NCBI RefSeq assembly: GCF_009846885.1
Contig: NZ_WUWM01000008.1
Span: 62,001 to 126,000, forward strand
Direction: 5' to 3'
DNA length: 64,000 nt
Source: Paenibacillus puerhi
GTDB lineage: Bacteria > Bacillota > Bacilli > Paenibacillales > NBRC-103111
In this document: positions 34,361 through 43,296 of the stretch, piece after piece
Numbering within the stretch: position 1 is the stretch's first letter
How the letters are laid out: each line of letters begins with the position of its first letter
Translations under genes and position numbers: made by a program
The notes under the pieces: model-generated
Told to the model about the DNA's origin: nothing
Databases searched by the model: none
The model's input: only the letters and a program-made list of their open reading frames with translations

Positions 34361-35014
34361 ATGTTCAAGCATCTGTTTGCTTCGATGAACGATATGCTGG
34401 ATGAAGTGCTGTCGGAATTCCCTTCCTCGACCGGCTTGAAGCGCAAGCAGCTGATGGAAAAGCTAAGATCGCTCAAAGCCATGAGCGATGACTGCATTGA
34501 GGATTGGCTGCTCTTCGAAGAAAAGCTGGGGCATACGATGCAGACCGCCGGTATCCCGTCCTTATCCGAGGAGGAGCCGCTGCCAACCGAGTTCTCCGAG
34601 AAGCGATCGGACCTATTTATCCGGGCTCAAGGCTATTATAAGCTTCATATGTATGAAGAGGCGGTTTGCCATTTTTCCGAGCTGTTGCGCAAGCATCCCG
34701 ACTTTACGCTGGCCCGTATTTATTTGGCCATGTCCTATCTGCACCAGGGTCAGAAGGAGGACAGCTATGCCCATTTTCTGTTTCTCTCCGAGCTTACCGA
34801 CCATGTTCAGTTGAAAGCCATCTCGCTCAATGCGATGGGTTGCATTCAGGTGCAGCTGAATAATCTGGACAAGGCATGCGAATTATTTAACTTGGCTTAC
34901 CGTACCGATCCGGCCAGCGTTGAGCCTCTGCTGGATATGGGGCTGTGCGCCGAGCTACAGGGCGATCTGCAGTTTAGCTTGATCAGCCTGCGTTACCCCG
35001 GCCCGCCGCTGTAG
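34361..35014 (+). CDS. Tetratricopeptide-like protein of unknown function
   Basis: I place the start at ATG 34361, after an AAAGGTGG SD, giving 217 residues. An ATG at 34319 would add 14 residues with no SD. The N-terminal 60 residues are helical and charged. TPR-like pairs follow (YKLHMYEEAVCHFSELLRKH, then ARIYLAMSYLHQGQKEDSYA and NAMGCIQVQLNNLDKACELF). There is no signal peptide. It lies between panD and dinG with no counterpart there in B. subtilis. Confidence 0.75.
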   Translation: MFKHLFASMNDMLDEVLSEFPSSTGLKRKQLMEKLRSLKAMSDDCIEDWLLFEEKLGHTMQTAGIPSLSEEEPLPTEFSEKRSDLFIRAQGYYKLHMYEEAVCHFSELLRKHPDFTLARIYLAMSYLHQGQKEDSYAHFLFLSELTDHVQLKAISLNAMGCIQVQLNNLDKACELFNLAYRTDPASVEPLLDMGLCAELQGDLQFSLISLRYPGPPL

Positions 35015-35036
35015 AGCTTGTCTACAGCGGCTTCCT
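35005..35036 (+). terminator. GC-rich hairpin at the end of the TPR gene
   Basis: GCCGCTGTAGA (35005-35015) pairs perfectly with TCTACAGCGGC (35021-35031) around GCTTG. The stem spans the stop codon. Only a short T-rich tail (TTCCT) follows, so it may act as a weak terminator or protect the 3' end. Confidence 0.5.
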
Positions 35037-35118
35037 GCAGTTGGCGGCTATTCACTTTTCGCACAGTATGGTATGCTAGAAAGAAGATAGGCTTGCGAAG
35101 GGATTGAACTGAACACCG

Positions 35119-37980
35119 ATGAAATTTGCGGTATTGGACTTTGAGACGACCGGCATTTCGGCGACAGACCGAATTATTCAGGTCGGACTTATCATCATAG
35201 AAGACATGCAAATTACGGGCCGATATTCGTCCCTCGTTAATCCCGGCATTCGTATTCCAGAACCGATTACAGCGCTTACCGGCATCGATGATTCTATGGT
35301 GAAGGACGCCCCCGGCCTTGATTCGGTAATGGCCGATATGGTCCCGCTGCTTCAGGATGCCGCGCTTGTGGGTCATAATATCAGCTTCGATCTGGCCTTT
35401 CTGCAAAGGGCGCTGGATGAGAATGGATACTTTGCCTTCGACGGACGGACGCTCGATACCATCGACTTGCTTCGCATCCTGTACCCCGGCATGTCAAGCT
35501 TGCAATTATCGATGGTCTGCGATGCCTTCGGCATCGAGCATGAGCGCCCGCATCAGGCTGATAGCGATGCCGAGGTGACGGCGCTTATCTGGCTTGGCTG
35601 CCTGGAACGTTTGCAGGCGCTTCCGCTATTGACCCTTCAGCGGCTGGATATGCTATTCAAGGATTCGACGAGCGATCTGGGCTGGCTGATCCACGAAGCG
35701 CTCACCTATCGTGAGCATCATCAGCCGCTTGATCCTGATGCGGACCGGTATTTCCGCCAATTCGCCTTGAACGTACGGGATTGGGGAGATGAGGAGCCTT
35801 TGCGGGACGAGCAGGAGGTCCGCGCCATGGCTGCTACCTTCGATGAGTTTTACGGCCAGCTCCGCGAGGTTCTGAAGGAACGGTTCGAGGCTTATGAGGA
35901 ACGAGAGGCCCAGGTGACGATGCTCAGCGAGGTTGAGAGCGCGTTTGAGTCCGGGCGGCATTTGATGGTGGAAGCGGGTACGGGCACGGGGAAATCACTC
36001 GCTTATCTGATACCATCGCTTTATTACGGCATGAAGCATGATAAGAAGGTCGTCGTCAGCACCCACACCATCAACCTGCAAGAGCAGCTGCGCGAGCGGG
36101 ATGTGCCTTTGCTGCACGATTTATTTCCCGTAGGGTTTCAAGCGTCTGTGCTGAAGGGGCGGAGACATTATTTATGCCTGCGCAAATTCGAGCATAAGAT
36201 CGTAACCCAGGATTTCGAGCCGGGTAAAGAAGACCGGGTGACGGCGGGACAGATGCTGGTTTGGCTGGGCGAAACGAAGCATGGGGATCAGGAAGAGCTT
36301 TACATGGCCAACAAAGGCAAGCAATTCTGGCAGTCTGTAGAGAGCGATACGGATTCCTGCCTGAACCGGGCGTGTCCGTGGTTTAAAAAATGCTTCTATC
36401 ACCGTGCCCGTCATCAGGCGAACACGGCGGATGTCGTCATCACGAACCATTCGCTGCTGTTTACGGATATGAAGGCGGAGAACAGGCTGCTGCCCGCTTA
36501 TAAGCATCTGGTCATCGACGAAGCCCATCATTTCGAGGAAGTGGCAAGCAAGCATCTCGGAATGGAGCTGCATTACCATACATTGTTGAACACGCTTCAG
36601 TGGCTCTATAAGGACAGCAGGTCGGGACAATTGTCGAGCCTGCGCTTTAAGCTGTCTAAAGCCGAGGAAGACCCCCGAGTGGCCGGCTGGAATGCCGCGA
36701 TCGACCGAGCAGTTGAAAACCTAGTGGAGCTGAAGGAAGAATGGGATCAGCTGAACGAGCTTTTGTTTCAGCTGTTATCTGCACGCAGCGCCGATGCGTC
36801 GCAGGGTGAAGGCAGCTCGCTCGTCTTGCGTCTGAAGAAGGATCAGCTGCCACGCGGCTGGGATAAGCTGGATGTCCTGGAGGAAAATCTGCAGCTCCAT
36901 GCGGGAGAGGCGTTGAAGCACCTGGATAAGCTGCTCTCCGATCTGAAGGAAACCCAGGATGAGTTTGAAGTCCAGAGCCAGGTCACGGATCTGACGGGAA
37001 CCGTGAAGGAGCTGCACCGACATAAAGAGGACCTGCACTTTTTCATGACGATGCCTGATGACAACTATGTGTACTGGCTGGAGGGAGCCCAGTACGGCAA
37101 GAACCGCTCCCTGCAGCTGAATGCGGTACCGGTCGATGTCAGCTCGATGCTTCGCCACCATTTCTTCGAGCCGAAGGACAGCGTGATCTTGACGTCGGCG
37201 ACTTTGTCGGTCGGCAAGTCGTTTGACTATACTTGCGAGCAGCTCGGCCTTCGTGAATCCGAGCCGACGGGACAGCTGAGAACCGTGCAGCTGCCCTCGC
37301 CGTTTAATTATCGCGAGCAAGCGCTTGTGGTCATTCCCCGTGACTTTCCAACGCTCAGGAGCGGTGCTGGAGGGGAGCAAGAATTTGTGGATGCGCTGAT
37401 ACCTTCGCTCGCCGAGGTAGCGCTGGAGACCAAAGGGCGCATGCTGGTGCTCTTCACGTCGAACCGGATGCTGAGGTCGGTGCATGCGGGCCTTAAAGAG
37501 ATGCTCAGCCCTTTCGGGGTTCATGTCTTAGGTCAAGGGGTTGATAGCGGCAACCGGAGCAAGCTGACCCGGATGTTCCAGAGCAGCCCGGCTTGCGTGC
37601 TGCTTGGGACGAGCAGCTTCTGGGAAGGCGTCGATATCCCTGGGGATGCGCTGACGGCTCTGGCCATCATACGCCTGCCCTTCCAGCCTCCGACCCATCC
37701 GATCGTGGAAGCGAAGATCGAGAAGTTGAAGCAGAAGAATATGAATCCGTTCATGAAGCTTTCTGTACCGCAGGCGGTCATCCGGTTCAAGCAAGGATTC
37801 GGCCGGCTTGTACGAACCGCTTCGGATAAGGGGATCGTCCTTATATACGATACCCGGGTCATCGACACGAACTATGGCAAGTACTTCCTATATTCGCTGC
37901 CGGGTCCGAAGATCGAGCATATGAATGCGAGTCAGTTGGTACCGCGTATCAAGCAGTGGATGGAGGAAAAACGAACATGA
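35119..37980 (+). CDS. dinG: ATP-dependent helicase DinG with N-terminal 3'-5' exonuclease domain
   Basis: The 953-residue protein joins a DEDD exonuclease domain (residues 1-175; VLDFETTG, HNISFDLAFL, HQADSDAEVT) to an XPD/DinG superfamily 2 helicase. Walker A is AGTGTGKSLAYL near residue 287, and the DEAHH box is near 466. Four cysteines between them (one in YLCLRKF, three in CLNRACPWFKKC) fit the XPD-type region, although Firmicute DinG proteins do not always hold a 4Fe-4S cluster. The C-terminal motif QGFGRLVRTASDKG is motif VI. The stop overlaps rex. Confidence 0.94.
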   Translation: MKFAVLDFETTGISATDRIIQVGLIIIEDMQITGRYSSLVNPGIRIPEPITALTGIDDSMVKDAPGLDSVMADMVPLLQDAALVGHNISFDLAFLQRALDENGYFAFDGRTLDTIDLLRILYPGMSSLQLSMVCDAFGIEHERPHQADSDAEVTALIWLGCLERLQALPLLTLQRLDMLFKDSTSDLGWLIHEALTYREHHQPLDPDADRYFRQFALNVRDWGDEEPLRDEQEVRAMAATFDEFYGQLREVLKERFEAYEEREAQVTMLSEVESAFESGRHLMVEAGTGTGKSLAYLIPSLYYGMKHDKKVVVSTHTINLQEQLRERDVPLLHDLFPVGFQASVLKGRRHYLCLRKFEHKIVTQDFEPGKEDRVTAGQMLVWLGETKHGDQEELYMANKGKQFWQSVESDTDSCLNRACPWFKKCFYHRARHQANTADVVITNHSLLFTDMKAENRLLPAYKHLVIDEAHHFEEVASKHLGMELHYHTLLNTLQWLYKDSRSGQLSSLRFKLSKAEEDPRVAGWNAAIDRAVENLVELKEEWDQLNELLFQLLSARSADASQGEGSSLVLRLKKDQLPRGWDKLDVLEENLQLHAGEALKHLDKLLSDLKETQDEFEVQSQVTDLTGTVKELHRHKEDLHFFMTMPDDNYVYWLEGAQYGKNRSLQLNAVPVDVSSMLRHHFFEPKDSVILTSATLSVGKSFDYTCEQLGLRESEPTGQLRTVQLPSPFNYREQALVVIPRDFPTLRSGAGGEQEFVDALIPSLAEVALETKGRMLVLFTSNRMLRSVHAGLKEMLSPFGVHVLGQGVDSGNRSKLTRMFQSSPACVLLGTSSFWEGVDIPGDALTALAIIRLPFQPPTHPIVEAKIEKLKQKNMNPFMKLSVPQAVIRFKQGFGRLVRTASDKGIVLIYDTRVIDTNYGKYFLYSLPGPKIEHMNASQLVPRIKQWMEEKRT

Positions 37981-38597
37981 AGACAATAAAAATATCCGAG
38001 GCGGTCGTACGTCGTCTGCCCATTTACTTGCGTTTCCTTAACGAGCTGAGCAAAAAAAATATTTCCACCGTCTCTTCGCAGGATTTGGGCCAAAAGCTGG
38101 ATCTAAACCCTGCCCAAATCCGCAAGGACCTGGCCTATTTTGGCGAGTTCGGCAAGAAAGGGATCGGTTATGATGTCGATTATTTGATCGAGAAGATCAG
38201 ACATATTCTTAAGCTGGATAAAGTGATTCCCGTTGCGCTTGTCGGAGCGGGAAACCTGGGGCGTGCCTTGTGCAACTACAATGCCTATCTGAAGGATAAT
38301 ATGAAAATCGTCGCGATCTTTGATGCTCAGGCGTCCAAGATCGGCGAGTCGATCAATAACCTGAAAGTGAAGCCGATGGAGGATCTGGCCGCGGTCATCC
38401 GCTCTCTGCATGTCAGGATCGGGATCATTACGGTTCCGGCGGTAGAAGCCCAGCAAGTTGCCAATCAGTTTGTCGAAGCCGGGGTGGAGGCCATTCTGAA
38501 TTTCGCGCCAGTCATTATTAAAGTGCCCGGCGAAGTCCGCGTTCATCACGCTGATTTTACTACCGAGCTGCAAAGCTTGGCGTATTATCTGGATTAA
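37977..38597 (+). CDS. rex: Redox-sensing transcriptional repressor Rex
   Basis: Rex senses the NADH/NAD ratio and represses fermentation and respiration genes when NADH is low. The start is ATG 37977 (SD TGGAGGAAAA). The 206-residue protein has an N-terminal winged helix (DLGQKLDLNPAQIRKDLAYF) and a Rossmann domain (VALVGAGNLGRAL). The C-terminal helix for domain swapping is present. The ATGA overlap with dinG couples the two. Plausible targets in this window, such as qcrABC, have no convincing Rex site. Confidence 0.95.
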   Translation: MKTIKISEAVVRRLPIYLRFLNELSKKNISTVSSQDLGQKLDLNPAQIRKDLAYFGEFGKKGIGYDVDYLIEKIRHILKLDKVIPVALVGAGNLGRALCNYNAYLKDNMKIVAIFDAQASKIGESINNLKVKPMEDLAAVIRSLHVRIGIITVPAVEAQQVANQFVEAGVEAILNFAPVIIKVPGEVRVHHADFTTELQSLAYYLD

Positions 38598-38625
38598 CGA
38601 CGTTATTTGGAACGAGAAAGCATCA

Positions 38626-38652
38626 GGTCCGTGCCGGAAGGCGCGGGCCTTT
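38626..38652 (+). terminator. Terminator after rex
   Basis: GGTCCGTGCC (38626-38635) pairs with GGCGCGGGCC (38640-38649), including two G-U pairs, around GGAA. A short T-run follows. Confidence 0.6.
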
Positions 38653-38735
38653 ATGAGGTTGGCTCCAGACAGGACAGAGTCGTCGCTGTGTGGCCATTGC
38701 TTTTGACACCGCTTGTCTTATGAAGCAGAGCATAC

Positions 38736-38757
38736 AAAAAAACCGTCCTAAGGACGG
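38736..38757 (-). terminator. Terminator of the minus-strand pit operon
   Basis: Read on the minus strand, CCGTCC, a TTA loop and GGACGG are followed by seven Ts (A7 at 38736-38742 on the plus strand). It lies 17 bases past the pit stop codon. Confidence 0.85.
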
Positions 38758-38773
38758 CCGTTCACAAAGTAGC

Positions 38774-39775
38774 TTAGATGACGAAGAGAGATATGATTTT
38801 GTAAATAATGAAGGCGATCACCATACTGATCGGGATCGTGATAAACCAGGTCATGACCATGCGGGTGACCGTCGCCCATTTCACATCATGAAAGCGCAGG
38901 ACAGAGCCGGTACCGATGATGGACGAGGAAATAACCTGTGTTGTCGACAGCGGCATTCCCATATGCGTCGACACCTGAATGATGATGGAGGAGTTCAAGT
39001 CCGACGCAAAGCCGTTGATCGGCTCGATCTTCAGCAGCTTGCGGCTCATCGTCTTAATGATCTTCCAGCCGCCGATGGAGGTGCCCAGACCCATGGCCGT
39101 AGCTGCGGATAGCTTAACCCAGAGCGGAACGTCCAGCGTATCCTGAACATTCAACGTAACTAATGCGAATACGATTATGCCCATTGCTTTCTGCGCATCG
39201 TTGCCGCCGTGGGAGAAGGAGAGCAGACCGGCTGATAAAACCTGGAACGAACGGAAGGTGCGGTTCATTTTGGTTCGGGATTGGTTCCCTGAGGCCAGGA
39301 TGATTCTCTTGAGAATCCACATGATCACGAAGCCGGAGGCGAAAGCGACGATCGGGGACAAGATCAGAATCATAATAATTTCTCTGAAGCCCGACCAGTT
39401 CAGCGCGCCTACTCCTGCGCCAGCGATAACGGCTCCGGCAAGCGAACCGATCAACGTGTGCGATGAAGAAGACGGGATCCCGTAATACCAGGTTAGCAGA
39501 TTCCAAAAAATAGCGGCAATCAGTGCGGCGATTACGATATAAATCCCGTTCTCGATGGTGGCCGGGTTCGCAACGCTGCCGCCGACCGTCTTGGCTACCT
39601 CCGAGGAATACAGTGCGCCTACAAAGTTCAGAATCGCGGCGTACATGATGGCAAACCGCGGAGACAAGGCCTTGGTTGAGATGGATGTGGCGATGGCATT
39701 CGCCGTATCGTGAAACCCGTTAATGAAATCAAAAATGAGCGCTAAAGCAACGACTATGATTAAGGTGATTAACAT
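38774..39775 (-). CDS. pit: Inorganic phosphate transporter, PiT family
   Basis: This proton- or cation-coupled phosphate permease of 333 residues has about ten transmembrane helices. Both copies of the PiT signature are present: FINGFHDTANAIATSISTKA near the N-terminus and FSHGGNDAQKAMG in the second half. The AGG AGG SD is complete. It lies downstream of a DUF47 gene on the same strand, the classic pair in which the DUF47 protein assists the transporter. Confidence 0.94.
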   Translation of the reverse strand: MLITLIIVVALALIFDFINGFHDTANAIATSISTKALSPRFAIMYAAILNFVGALYSSEVAKTVGGSVANPATIENGIYIVIAALIAAIFWNLLTWYYGIPSSSSHTLIGSLAGAVIAGAGVGALNWSGFREIIMILILSPIVAFASGFVIMWILKRIILASGNQSRTKMNRTFRSFQVLSAGLLSFSHGGNDAQKAMGIIVFALVTLNVQDTLDVPLWVKLSAATAMGLGTSIGGWKIIKTMSRKLLKIEPINGFASDLNSSIIIQVSTHMGMPLSTTQVISSSIIGTGSVLRFHDVKWATVTRMVMTWFITIPISMVIAFIIYKIISLFVI

Positions 39776-39835
39776 GATTTCCTCCTAAAGTCTCCGTGCG
39801 GATCTCGTAAGCTGCAAGCGGCAAAGGAAATGGGC

Positions 39836-40456
39836 TTACGAATAACGCAGCACAACGCTTTCCAGAATGTTGGCAACGTCCTCACAGGCATCCGTCGTTT
39901 GCTCCAGACGTTCGTACAATTCCTTTAGTTTAAAGTCATGGTAAGGCTCTGTAGGATTGGTGAAAATTTCGCGGATTCCTTCGCGCATCAACCGGTCGGC
40001 CTCGTTCTCCAGGCTGTTGATCTGAACGGTATGCTCGGTAAGCTGCATGTACTTTTTCTTGGACAGCAGCTTCATCGCATCCAGGATGTGCTGACAGCTC
40101 GCTACAAGCACGGCAGAGAATTCTTTCATATATTTATCCGTGAAGGTGATGTTCATATAGTCGAAGCGGGCGATGGTGGCCTCGATTCCGTCAAGCACGT
40201 CATCCACTTTGGATGCAAGCTCCATGATGTCTTCACGGTCGATTGGAGTTATGAAGACTTTGTTAAGGCCTTTAAAAATTTGGTGTGTGATTTGATCTCC
40301 GGCATGCTCGAGGTCCCGAAGCTGGGCGGAATACGTAGCGGGCGGCTCGGTTCCCATCATGGCCGTGCGGAACGTTTGCGCCGCTTGCAGAGTGTTTTCC
40401 GATGCTTTAATGAGAAGCAGCAGAAAATCAGTATCATTCTTTTTGGTGAACAGCAT
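39836..40456 (-). CDS. DUF47 family protein (PhoU-like Pit accessory)
   Basis: The 206-residue all-helical cytoplasmic protein matches DUF47: DLEHAGDQITHQIFKGLNKV, then TPIDREDIMELASKVDDVLD, and LENEADRLMREGIREIF. The repeated acidic E/DxxxD pattern is that of PhoU-type metal clusters. It is the first gene of the operon with pit and has a strong AGGAGG SD. A regulatory role in phosphate uptake is inferred from the pairing. Confidence 0.92.
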   Translation of the reverse strand: MLFTKKNDTDFLLLLIKASENTLQAAQTFRTAMMGTEPPATYSAQLRDLEHAGDQITHQIFKGLNKVFITPIDREDIMELASKVDDVLDGIEATIARFDYMNITFTDKYMKEFSAVLVASCQHILDAMKLLSKKKYMQLTEHTVQINSLENEADRLMREGIREIFTNPTEPYHDFKLKELYERLEQTTDACEDVANILESVVLRYS

Positions 40457-40662
40457 GGCTTTCGCCTCCTAGGTTTCTCTTTAGTTTACAAAAAATTAAC
40501 ATTAATACGTAGAAATATGTAGAATAATGGAGCAAATTCACACAAAATTAAAAATAACATAATCGAACACCCCATTGCAATGATAGTTTGAGCCAATCTC
40601 AGTTTATCCAAACGGAAGGCTGAGAATCCGCAGGGCATGACGGGCGGCTTTAAGGCCATGGC

Positions 40663-40691
40663 TTGATTTATAGACGGTGAAACGGTACATT
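40663..40691 (+). promoter_or_regulatory. Putative promoter of the deaminase gene
   Basis: TTGATT (40663-40668) and TACATT (40686-40691), 17 bases apart, would start transcription near 40698. This fits the GTG start at 40731 better than the ATG at 40713. Confidence 0.5.
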
Positions 40692-40730
40692 GGAAGTTGG
40701 AGTGGCAAGCCAATGGAAGGGACGATTTCT

Positions 40731-42029
40731 GTGAAAAAAACGCTCATCGCTAACGGTATATTTATTACCATGGACGCAAGCCGTCCTTTTATTCAAGGCC
40801 ATATGGTCATCGAAGGAGATAAAATCGTCCGTATAAAGGAAGGAAGTCCTTCTGGAGACGAAGGATTCGACGAAACCATGGACGGACAAGGCAAGCTGTT
40901 TCTGCCTGGCTTCGTCAATACGCACGGGCATGCGGCTATGTCGCTTCTGCGCGGCTATGGCGATGATATGGCTCTGCAAGTATGGCTTCAGGAGAAAATG
41001 TGGCCGATGGAGGCCAAATTTACAGCGGCCGATGTAGCGGCCGGCACCCGTCTTTCCATCCTGGAGATGGTAAAGGGCGGAACCACAACCTTCGTCGATA
41101 TGTATGATCATATGAATGAAGTGGCGCAAGCGGTCGAGGAAAGCGGCATTCGCGGATGCTTGACCCGGGGCGTTATCGGCCTGTGTCCGCGAGACGTTCA
41201 GGACGCCAAGCTGGCGGAAGCGGTCAAGTTCGCCAAGGACTGGCATGGCAAGGCCGACGGCAGGATCACGACGATGCTCTCGCCACACGGTCCTTATACA
41301 TGTCCTCCGGATTATATCGAAAGAATCGTACAGGCTGCGCATGAGCTGAACCTGCCTATCCATATTCACATGTCGGAAACGGCTCGCGAGGTCCAAGACA
41401 ACCTAGATCAATACGGATTGAGACCCGTTCAGCATCTGGAGAAGCTTGGCGTGTTCCAGAGACCGACTCTGGTCGCTCACGGCGTTCATCTGAACGATGA
41501 GGAAATCGGCATATTAAGCAAATACGATGTGCGCGTATCGCACAACCCGGGCAGCAATCTGAAGCTGGCCAGCGGTATCGCACGAGTTCCCGAGCTGTTG
41601 AAGGCAGGGGTGCTCGTTTCCCTGGGAACAGACGGAGCAGCCAGCAACAACAATCTGGATATGCTGGAGGAAATCCGCCTCGCAGCGCTCATACATAAAG
41701 GAGTGAGCGGAGATCCGGTCGCGGTCGCTGCAGAGGATGCGCTTCGTCTGGGGACCTTGGATGGGGCCCGCTCGATCTGGCTGGAAGATGTGGGCTCGCT
41801 CGCTCCCGGCATGAAGGCGGACTTTATCGCTCTGGATATCGATCAGCCGCATTATTATCCGCGTACAAATCTGCTCTCGCATGTCGTCTACTCCGGCAGC
41901 TCGCGGGACGTGACGGATGTATGCGTAAACGGTCAGTGGATTGTCCGCGCAGGCGAGTGCCTAACATTGGATGAAGAACGCATAATTTACGAGGCACAGC
42001 GGAGCTTCGAGCGGCTAACCGGAGCCTAG
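40731..42029 (+). CDS. mtaD: 5-methylthioadenosine/S-adenosylhomocysteine deaminase
   Basis: This zinc-dependent amidohydrolase deaminates MTA or SAH. I prefer GTG 40731 as start because GGAAGGGA lies eight bases before it. ATG 40713, in frame, is the alternative. The product is 432 residues. FVNTHGHAAMSLLRGYGDD holds the first metal histidines, HIHMSETAREVQDN the next, and SLGTDGAASNNNLDMLEE the metal-binding aspartate. It begins an operon with the tseB-like gene. Confidence 0.9.
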   Translation: MKKTLIANGIFITMDASRPFIQGHMVIEGDKIVRIKEGSPSGDEGFDETMDGQGKLFLPGFVNTHGHAAMSLLRGYGDDMALQVWLQEKMWPMEAKFTAADVAAGTRLSILEMVKGGTTTFVDMYDHMNEVAQAVEESGIRGCLTRGVIGLCPRDVQDAKLAEAVKFAKDWHGKADGRITTMLSPHGPYTCPPDYIERIVQAAHELNLPIHIHMSETAREVQDNLDQYGLRPVQHLEKLGVFQRPTLVAHGVHLNDEEIGILSKYDVRVSHNPGSNLKLASGIARVPELLKAGVLVSLGTDGAASNNNLDMLEEIRLAALIHKGVSGDPVAVAAEDALRLGTLDGARSIWLEDVGSLAPGMKADFIALDIDQPHYYPRTNLLSHVVYSGSSRDVTDVCVNGQWIVRAGECLTLDEERIIYEAQRSFERLTGA

Positions 42030-42042
42030 GAACGGGAGAGGA

Positions 42043-42552
42043 ATGACTGCCGTGCGGAAAAAATGGAAATGGACGATCGTCGCCGCGGCAGCGCTGATCC
42101 TGATCGCCGCAGCCTTGAACTGGATGTATCACTCCGTATCCCGGGAGGAATGGAACTCCCAGCGGGCAGCCGTGGCTCTCGCCTACGAGAAGACGGCTCT
42201 GACCGAGACGACTTGGGTGGAGCGCTTCGTGGGAGACAAAACCTACACGGTCATCTCGGGAGTAGACAAGCTGGGACAGCCTCTCTATGTATGGGTAGGC
42301 GGCGAAGGGGAGCTGCGCTCGGAGCTTGCGGCCAACGGAGTAGCCGGTGAGGCAATGGCTGAACAGGTGAAGGCGAAGCACGCCGGGGCCGAGATCATGC
42401 GGGTTACGCCTGGGATTCAAAATGACAAGCCGGTATGGGAGATCTTTTACAAATATACGCCGGAAGGTCAAAAGCGCGAGCAACATTTCTACGATTACTA
42501 TCAATTCTCGGACGGAACCTGGATCGACACATGGCGGCTCTCGATTCAGTAA
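42043..42552 (+). CDS. tseB: TseB-like (YpmB, DUF5590) membrane-anchored protein
   Basis: The roughly 169-residue protein has a single N-terminal membrane segment (WTIVAAAALILIAAALNWMY) and an extracytoplasmic part with two PepSY/DUF5590-like units (RAAVALAYEKTALTETTWVE; YTVISGVDKLGQPLYVWVG; then KAKHAGAEIMRVTPGI). B. subtilis YpmB, renamed TseB, modulates the cell-elongation transpeptidase PBP2A. Either ATG 42043 or GTG 42052 could be the start; the second has better SD spacing. It follows dinG at some distance, partly as in B. subtilis. Confidence 0.82.
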   Translation: MTAVRKKWKWTIVAAAALILIAAALNWMYHSVSREEWNSQRAAVALAYEKTALTETTWVERFVGDKTYTVISGVDKLGQPLYVWVGGEGELRSELAANGVAGEAMAEQVKAKHAGAEIMRVTPGIQNDKPVWEIFYKYTPEGQKREQHFYDYYQFSDGTWIDTWRLSIQ

Positions 42553-42577
42553 CCAAGAAATAAGCATTTGAATCATT

Positions 42578-42614
42578 CCGGTTCACGCTGAATAAGCGCG
42601 AACCGGTTTTTTTT
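42578..42614 (+). terminator. Terminator after tseB
   Basis: CCGGTTC-A-CGC (42578-42588) pairs with GCG-C-GAACCGG (42596-42606), with one A/C mismatch, followed by eight Ts. Confidence 0.9.
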
Positions 42615-42654
42615 ACGTTTTTCGCAAAGCTGCCACACATTTCATTATCATTTC

Positions 42655-42683
42655 GTATAGAATCTGTGATATACTTTCTATAC
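42655..42683. promoter_or_regulatory. Inverted repeat spanning a possible promoter of the FtsH-like unit
   Basis: GTATAGAA (42655-42662) and TTCTATAC (42676-42683) are perfect inverted repeats with 13 bases between them, so equivalent bases lie 21 bp apart, two helical turns. A -10-like TATACT (42670-42675) lies inside. This geometry suits a dimeric repressor blocking RNA polymerase. No regulator can be named. Confidence 0.45.
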
Positions 42684-42756
42684 AGATTAGTTGATATACT
42701 GATTTTGGTTGAGGTTGTTTTTGATTAACTTTTTAAGGAGAGGTGAAGTTATTGAT

Positions 42757-43296
42757 ATGAAAATTCGTTTTCTACCGGTTTTGCTTAGCTTAGTCATTAC
42801 AACGGCGCTCTTGTTCGGCGGATATTTTGCGTATCAAAGCTATGCGATGGAGAGTCCGCTTCAAAAGACCGTTTCGCAAATAGAAGGTGTCGAGCATGTT
42901 TCTACTCATTTGACTTCCACAGCGGTGGACATTCAAATCAAGCTTGACGCAGGGAAAAGCCTGCGCGAGGTGTATCAACAAATTCTTAACGAGGGACGTC
43001 AAGTGATTGGCAGCCGCGAGCTTCAGCTCAAGGTCAAGGAAGAGCCTTCCGCCAAGCTCGATGAGTGGTGGTCGCTGGCGTTGTTCGAGGTCGCCCAGGC
43101 GATGGACACGAAACAGTACGCCCAGATTCCTGCGACGCTTCAAGCCAGAGCGGCTGCGGATCAAAGCTCGGGAATTCGCGCAAGCTCGGAGATGGACGAC
43201 AAGTTCGTCTATATCACGCTTACGGATGGACAGGCCAACAAGTACGTTATGCTTCCTAGAACGCCTGTAAAGATGGGAGTGTGGCCCAATGAGTAA
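42757..43296 (+). CDS. Membrane-anchored extracytoplasmic protein of unknown function
   Basis: The start is ATG 42757, after an AAGGAGAGG SD. The 179-residue product has one N-terminal hydrophobic segment (FLPVLLSLVITTALLFGGYF), which is a membrane anchor rather than a cleaved signal since no clear cleavage site follows. The outer part is hydrophilic, with alternating strands and helices (TVSQIEGVEHVSTHLTST, then VDIQIKLDAGKSLREVYQQI). I do not recognise a family. It overlaps the FtsH-like gene by eight bases, so the two are translationally coupled and probably act together. It may be an adaptor, substrate or regulator of that protease. Confidence 0.75.
   Translation: MKIRFLPVLLSLVITTALLFGGYFAYQSYAMESPLQKTVSQIEGVEHVSTHLTSTAVDIQIKLDAGKSLREVYQQILNEGRQVIGSRELQLKVKEEPSAKLDEWWSLALFEVAQAMDTKQYAQIPATLQARAAADQSSGIRASSEMDDKFVYITLTDGQANKYVMLPRTPVKMGVWPNE

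Noticed and set aside
38690-39112. A 140-codon plus-strand frame opposite pit
   Set aside because: It is antisense to the Pit transporter and runs through that operon's terminator.
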